Of a DNA stretch of 64,000 nt, positions 60,818 to 64,000 are shown one piece after another (positions within the stretch are counted from its first letter, which is position 1; each line of letters starts with the position of its first letter). Below the pieces are notes generated by a model. The model saw only the letters and a program-made list of their open reading frames with translations. It searched no databases and was not told the DNA's origin. The DNA is taken from the NCBI RefSeq assembly GCF_003339505.1, contig NZ_QPIW01000016.1, positions 62,001 through 126,000 on the forward strand, written 5' to 3'. The position numbers and the translations under genes are program-made. The stretch comes from Runella aurantiaca (GTDB lineage Bacteria > Bacteroidota > Bacteroidia > Cytophagales > Spirosomataceae).

Positions 60818-61315
60818 ATGAAAAATAAACGAAACAAACTGTTATTCATAACGACAGCAACTTTTTTGGCCTTGTTTTCTACCGTTTGCATAGGACAGAC
60901 ATCAAGTAAAGGAAAAGAACTACAAGCCATATTCCCCAAAGGTAATTTAGGCCCTGCCGAGAACTTTACCGGAAATGCGTGGAATATAGGCTTGGTTGCA
61001 AACGATAGCACCTATAATACGGTCGTTGGCAATGTGTATTTCGAACCCGGAGCAAGAAGCAATTGGCATATCCATCCTGCTGGCCAGATATTGATTATAA
61101 CAGACGGGGTAGGTTACCACCAGATACAAGGACAACCACGACAAACCCTCAGAAAAGGTGATGTAGTCAAATGTCCTCCCAATGTAATGCATTGGCATGG
61201 GGCAAGTCCGGATACGGGAATGCTACAGATGTACATTATACCAAATACAGAAAAAGGCATTGTTACCTGGCTAAAGAGAGTGACAGATGAAGAGTATGGT
61301 GGAAAAAACGAATAA
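60818..61315 (+). CDS. Cupin, manganese hydroxynitrile-lyase-like, exported
   Basis: A 165-residue cupin with a signal peptide (LLFITTATFLALFSTVCIGQ). The metal motif is again His-x-His-x3-Gln (RSNWHIHPAGQILII) with the late His in MHWHGAS; FTGNAWNIG, YFEPGARS and the end TWLKRVTDEEYG are shared with the preceding cupin. The two are clearly paralogues, one kept in the cytoplasm and one exported. ATG 60818 begins the signal peptide. Enzyme activity on a cyanohydrin or related hydroxy-compound is inferred from the family only. Confidence 0.82.
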   Translation: MKNKRNKLLFITTATFLALFSTVCIGQTSSKGKELQAIFPKGNLGPAENFTGNAWNIGLVANDSTYNTVVGNVYFEPGARSNWHIHPAGQILIITDGVGYHQIQGQPRQTLRKGDVVKCPPNVMHWHGASPDTGMLQMYIIPNTEKGIVTWLKRVTDEEYGGKNE

Positions 61316-61327
61316 TAAACAAGGGAA

Positions 61328-62383
61328 ATGATGAGCGTAAAAAGTATAAATGCTTATGGAGCAGAGGCTTCTACTGCACCAATCAAAAATGTAACCATAT
61401 CGCGCAGGGATGTTACACCTCAGGATGTGGAAATAGACATCCTGTATTGCGGAATTTGCCATTCAGATCTACACGCTGTTCACAATGATTGGGGTGGCAC
61501 GGTGTATCCGATTGTTCCCGGTCACGAGATTGTTGGAAAAATCACAAAAATTGGTGAAGGTGTTACCAAATTTAAAGTGGGCGACTTGGTCGGGGTGGGG
61601 TGTATCGTAGACAGCTGCCGTGAATGCGACCATTGTCACGATGGAAACGAACAATTCTGCAACAAGGGTTGGACGGTAGTCTTTAACTCACCCGATAAAA
61701 AATACGGCGGCATTACCTATGGTGGTTTTTCGGAAAGCATTGTCGTGGATGAAAATTATGTGGTCAATATTCCCGAAACATTGGCTTTGGCTGCTACAGC
61801 CCCGATTCTTTGCGCGGGTATTACGGTATATTCTCCTTTAAAGCATTGGAAAGCAGGCCCGGGGAAAAACGTTGGTATTATAGGGCTGGGCGGTTTGGGC
61901 CACATGGCCATCAAAATCGCCAAGGCAATGGGCGCTTATATAACCGTATTTACCACTTCGCAGGCGAAAGCCGAAGATGCAGAACGTTTAGGGGCAGATA
62001 AGGTCGTTTTGTCGTCTGATGCGGGTCAAATGAAAAGTTGTCCAAAACAGGATATGATTTTAGACACGGTATCTGCCAAACACAACGTAAATGATTATCT
62101 GAATTTATTAAAAGTCGATGGTTCATTAGTGCTGGTTGGATTGCCCAATGAACCTCTGGAAGTGGGAGCTTTCAACGTAGTGAATGGACGAAAAAGTTTC
62201 TCTGGTTCTAACATTGGAGGTATCGCCGAAACCCAGGAAGTGCTTGATTTTTGTGCAGAGCATAACATCACAGCAGAGATAGAACTCATTAAGCCTGAAC
62301 AGATCAATGAGGCTTTTGAGCGGTTGGGAAAAAGCGATGTAAAATATCGCTTTGTTGTGGATATGAGGTCTTTACGCGATTAA
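61328..62383 (+). CDS. Zinc-dependent alcohol/aldehyde reductase, YahK-like
   Basis: A 351-residue medium-chain dehydrogenase. Catalytic zinc ligands lie in YCGICHSDLHAVH and PGHEIVG; the structural zinc uses CRECDHCHDGNEQFC. The Rossmann motif GLGGLGHMAIKIAKAMGA is followed by TTSQAKAEDAERLGAD, which fits NADP(H). YahK-type enzymes reduce a wide range of aldehydes. Two ATGs stand in tandem at 61328 and 61331. It closes the operon and is followed by a strong terminator. An aldehyde formed by a cyanohydrin lyase or needed by the molybdenum hydroxylase would suit it. Confidence 0.92.
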   Translation: MMSVKSINAYGAEASTAPIKNVTISRRDVTPQDVEIDILYCGICHSDLHAVHNDWGGTVYPIVPGHEIVGKITKIGEGVTKFKVGDLVGVGCIVDSCRECDHCHDGNEQFCNKGWTVVFNSPDKKYGGITYGGFSESIVVDENYVVNIPETLALAATAPILCAGITVYSPLKHWKAGPGKNVGIIGLGGLGHMAIKIAKAMGAYITVFTTSQAKAEDAERLGADKVVLSSDAGQMKSCPKQDMILDTVSAKHNVNDYLNLLKVDGSLVLVGLPNEPLEVGAFNVVNGRKSFSGSNIGGIAETQEVLDFCAEHNITAEIELIKPEQINEAFERLGKSDVKYRFVVDMRSLRD

Positions 62384-62426
62384 ATTTAAACCAAATTACG
62401 GCGGTAATAGAGCAGGTAGCTAAGGT

Positions 62427-62460
62427 CTTTGCAGGTGCAAAACACCTGCAAAGTTTTTTT
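62427..62460 (+). terminator. Terminator of the iorAB/cupin/ADH operon
   Basis: CTTTGCAGGTG (62427-62437) pairs perfectly with CACCTGCAAAG (62443-62453) around a 5-base loop, then seven T follow. Confidence 0.9.
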
Positions 62461-62506
62461 AAATAAAGAGTTCCAATGAAAATATACACGTCAAACAAAA
62501 ATCACT

Positions 62507-62989
62507 ATGAAACAGTTAATGCTGACTCTCTCTCTTATGTTTTCAATAATTGCCTGTTTAGCCTCCTGCGATAAAGATAATTTACCACTAAATAACACCG
62601 AGGAAATGGCAACTGACAATACAGTGAAAAGCAATAAAGTTCGGATCAAAATCGGGGCAAGTACTTTTACGGCTACTCTTTTGGACAACCCTACTGCCAA
62701 CGCCTTTAAGGCGCTGTTGCCGCTGACAATCAACATGAAAGAACTCAATAACAACGAGAAATTTTTCGATTTTCCCAAAAGTCTTCCCACAAATTCGTCA
62801 GTTCCAGCAAGTATCCAATCGGGAGATTTGATGATGTACGGGGCAAATACATTGGTGTTGTTTTACAAAGGTTTTACAACGGCTTACAGTTACACCAAAA
62901 TTGGTAAAATTGACGATGTAACGGGGCTGACAGCAGCACTTGGGGCTGGGGATGTAAAGGTGAGTTTTGAGATAAATCCAACGGAATAA
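62507..62989 (+). CDS. Cyclophilin-like-fold lipoprotein
   Basis: A 160-residue lipoprotein. Lipobox in MFSIIACLASC (Cys near residue 21). The mature domain (about 42-160) matches the cyclophilin-like-fold family often encoded beside AraC, cupin and reductase genes: VRIKIGASTFTATLLDNPTA, MYGANTLVLFYKG and IGKIDDVTGLTAALGAGDV. Isomerase residues of true cyclophilins are not evident, so a binding role is more likely. It follows the operon terminator by about 50 bases but may share its regulation. Confidence 0.82.
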   Translation: MKQLMLTLSLMFSIIACLASCDKDNLPLNNTEEMATDNTVKSNKVRIKIGASTFTATLLDNPTANAFKALLPLTINMKELNNNEKFFDFPKSLPTNSSVPASIQSGDLMMYGANTLVLFYKGFTTAYSYTKIGKIDDVTGLTAALGAGDVKVSFEINPTE

Positions 62990-63075
62990 CGCACGAAGTC
63001 CTTTTGAATAGCTTTGCAAAATAATGTGGACTAATGCCGACACCCGGGTACGTAGGCTTGGGGATGGCCTAGGTG

Positions 63076-63267
63076 TCAATCGTCTTCTTTAAGCAGATTT
63101 TGATACTGAAAATAATACAACACCGAGCTGGCAGTGAAGCAAACTGCCATGATGATGCGCGGTAAATTCCAACTCTGAGCAAAACCCGCAATTAGGGTAA
63201 CCAAAGCGGCTAATCCCATGCCGATGGTGGCTATTTTGGCCCAGCGCCGACGCTTTTCAATATCCAT
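63076..63267 (-). CDS. Small two-helix membrane protein
   Basis: A 63-residue protein with two hydrophobic segments (IGMGLAALVTLIAGFA and IIMAVCFTASSVLYYF) and charged ends (MDIEKRRRWAK, LLKEDD). No named family is recognised. It lies 30 bases downstream of the hydrolase gene on the same strand, so the two are probably co-transcribed. An imperfect hairpin lies after its stop. Confidence 0.65.
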   Translation of the reverse strand: MDIEKRRRWAKIATIGMGLAALVTLIAGFAQSWNLPRIIMAVCFTASSVLYYFQYQNLLKEDD

Positions 63268-63297
63268 TTTGAGTAGAATAAAATGAGGAAGAAAGGG

Positions 63298-64000
63298 TTA
63301 CTTAATGGTCATTGGGCTGGTGCTTAAAAAATTGATAACCAATTTGTTAAAGATTTTTGGTTTGTCCATATTTGATAGATGACCCGCTCCCTTGATGACC
63401 GCTTTCCGAACGTTGAAGATTTTCTGGGCCATTACATCAGCCACTCGGTGAAAACTTTCTTCGTCTTTTTCGCCTACCAACAGGAGCGTAGGGGCGCGGA
63501 TGGAAGAAACCAAATCGAGAGTCGTAGGAGTGCCAAAAGCAGGGTCGATTCGGGGATTGATGAAATGATCGCCGTGGTAATCGGCAATCATTTCGCTCAA
63601 ATTAATGATGGTTTTGTCGTCGGCGGCATACAGGCGCATGAGTGGGGAGCGCAGCCACACATCCTGCTGTTCGTCGTGCCATCCTTGGTGCGAAGCCAGA
63701 TCAACGATTTTGTTGACTACGGCTTTGAGTTGCGGGGTTTCGTCGGTAAATCCATCTGGATTGGCATCGGCAACCACGATTTTGAGGACGCGCTCGGGGT
63801 GAGTGGCCGCAAAATTGAGCGCCACATTTCCCCCCAGTGCTACGCCTACTAGATGCGCTTTTTCAATTTTCAGGAAGTCAAGCAATGCTTTTAAATCATC
63901 GCTTGGATTGTGAGGGTCGCGGGCGCGGGCAGATTGCCCAAAACCGCGAATATCATACCGAATCACTCTAAAATGACGGGCAAAGGCGTTCCATTGGGCG
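63298..64000 (-). CDS. Alpha/beta hydrolase, N-terminus outside the window
   Basis: The frame is open to the last base, giving 233 C-terminal residues; the true start lies beyond 64000. Visible core: a strand ending RVIRYDIRGFGQSA, then the nucleophile elbow region VGVALGGNVAL, where the usual Ser of GxSxGG is replaced by Ala, then PTLLLVGEKDEES with the acid region and GAGHLSNMDKP with the catalytic His. The lack of a nucleophile Ser at the elbow (GVALGG) is read directly and would make it a non-hydrolytic or altered member. Substrate unknown. Confidence 0.8.
   Translation of the reverse strand, partial: AQWNAFARHFRVIRYDIRGFGQSARARDPHNPSDDLKALLDFLKIEKAHLVGVALGGNVALNFAATHPERVLKIVVADANPDGFTDETPQLKAVVNKIVDLASHQGWHDEQQDVWLRSPLMRLYAADDKTIINLSEMIADYHGDHFINPRIDPAFGTPTTLDLVSSIRAPTLLLVGEKDEESFHRVADVMAQKIFNVRKAVIKGAGHLSNMDKPKIFNKLVINFLSTSPMTIK

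Noticed and set aside
63039-63077. Imperfect hairpin between the cyclophilin-fold gene and the small membrane protein gene
   Set aside because: The stem GACACC/GGTGTC with an inner TAGGC/GCCTA has large unpaired parts and no U-run, so a terminator call is not secure.

Overview
The window looks like a chromosomal segment of a Cytophagales bacterium, probably of the Runella/Spirosomataceae type. The reasons are a SusC/SusD pair driven by an ECF sigma factor and a FecR anti-sigma factor, a T9SS-type C-terminal sorting domain, a periplasmic-propeller histidine kinase, short NuoG, lipoproteins with LxxC-type lipoboxes, and several promoters of the Bacteroidetes form TTG-N19/20-TAnnTTTG. The genus is inferred from gene content and a mid-40s GC impression, not from a database search. 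No rRNA, tRNA, CRISPR array, transposase or phage gene was seen.

Layout. 1-5.7 kb: end of a C1q-like protein, an unknown protein, a two-gene beta-oxidation operon (thiolase, FadB-type multifunctional enzyme) and an AlkC/AlkD-like repair protein. 5.8-14.5 kb (minus): a complex I operon nuoABCDEFGHI-hicA-hicB-nuoJ, with a HicAB toxin-antitoxin pair embedded and nuoK-N absent. 14.6-21.4 kb: a secreted SGNH/SASA esterase, ffh, a small exported protein, a second solitary NuoJ, an LD-carboxypeptidase and a GH43 enzyme. 21.4-29.3 kb: a propeller sensor kinase, an acyl-CoA synthetase, a lipase-META fusion and an AI-2E-type permease. 29.4-33.3 kb: an ECF sigma/membrane protein pair and a small lipoprotein lying between a truncated and an intact copy of a class III aminotransferase, the intact one coupled to a nitrilase. 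33.3-39.3 kb: purB, a PQQ dehydrogenase with a c-heme domain, a GlpF-like aquaporin, a secreted unknown and a TPR lipoprotein.

39.4-51.5 kb holds a carbohydrate block: MFS sugar transporter, Gfo/Idh/MocA oxidoreductase, sigma-FecR-SusC(STN)-SusD, sugar phosphate isomerase/epimerase and a diheme cytochrome. A shared CTTTGCCTACT-like element lies before the transporter, the oxidoreductase and (one variant) the isomerase, suggesting joint control. 51.6-56.1 kb: Tat-exported phospholipase C, then a VapBC-like toxin-antitoxin pair sandwiched between a truncated and an intact AraC gene. 56.2-62.4 kb: an AraC-divergent operon with an exported beta-strand protein, IorA/IorB-type molybdenum hydroxylase, an acetyltransferase, two cupins closely resembling the manganese hydroxynitrile-lyase family and a YahK-like alcohol dehydrogenase. 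62.5-64 kb: a cyclophilin-fold lipoprotein, a small membrane protein and a truncated alpha/beta hydrolase.

The strongest leads are: two unrelated small cassettes each lying between a fragment and a full copy of the same neighbouring gene; HicAB inside the respiratory complex I operon; tandem hydroxynitrile-lyase-like cupins beside a molybdenum hydroxylase; REP-like palindromes, one of them in frame inside iorB; and the shared promoter element of the sugar block. The only stretch over 300 bases without an intact gene is 54184-54544, which holds the phospholipase promoter and the AraC remnant.
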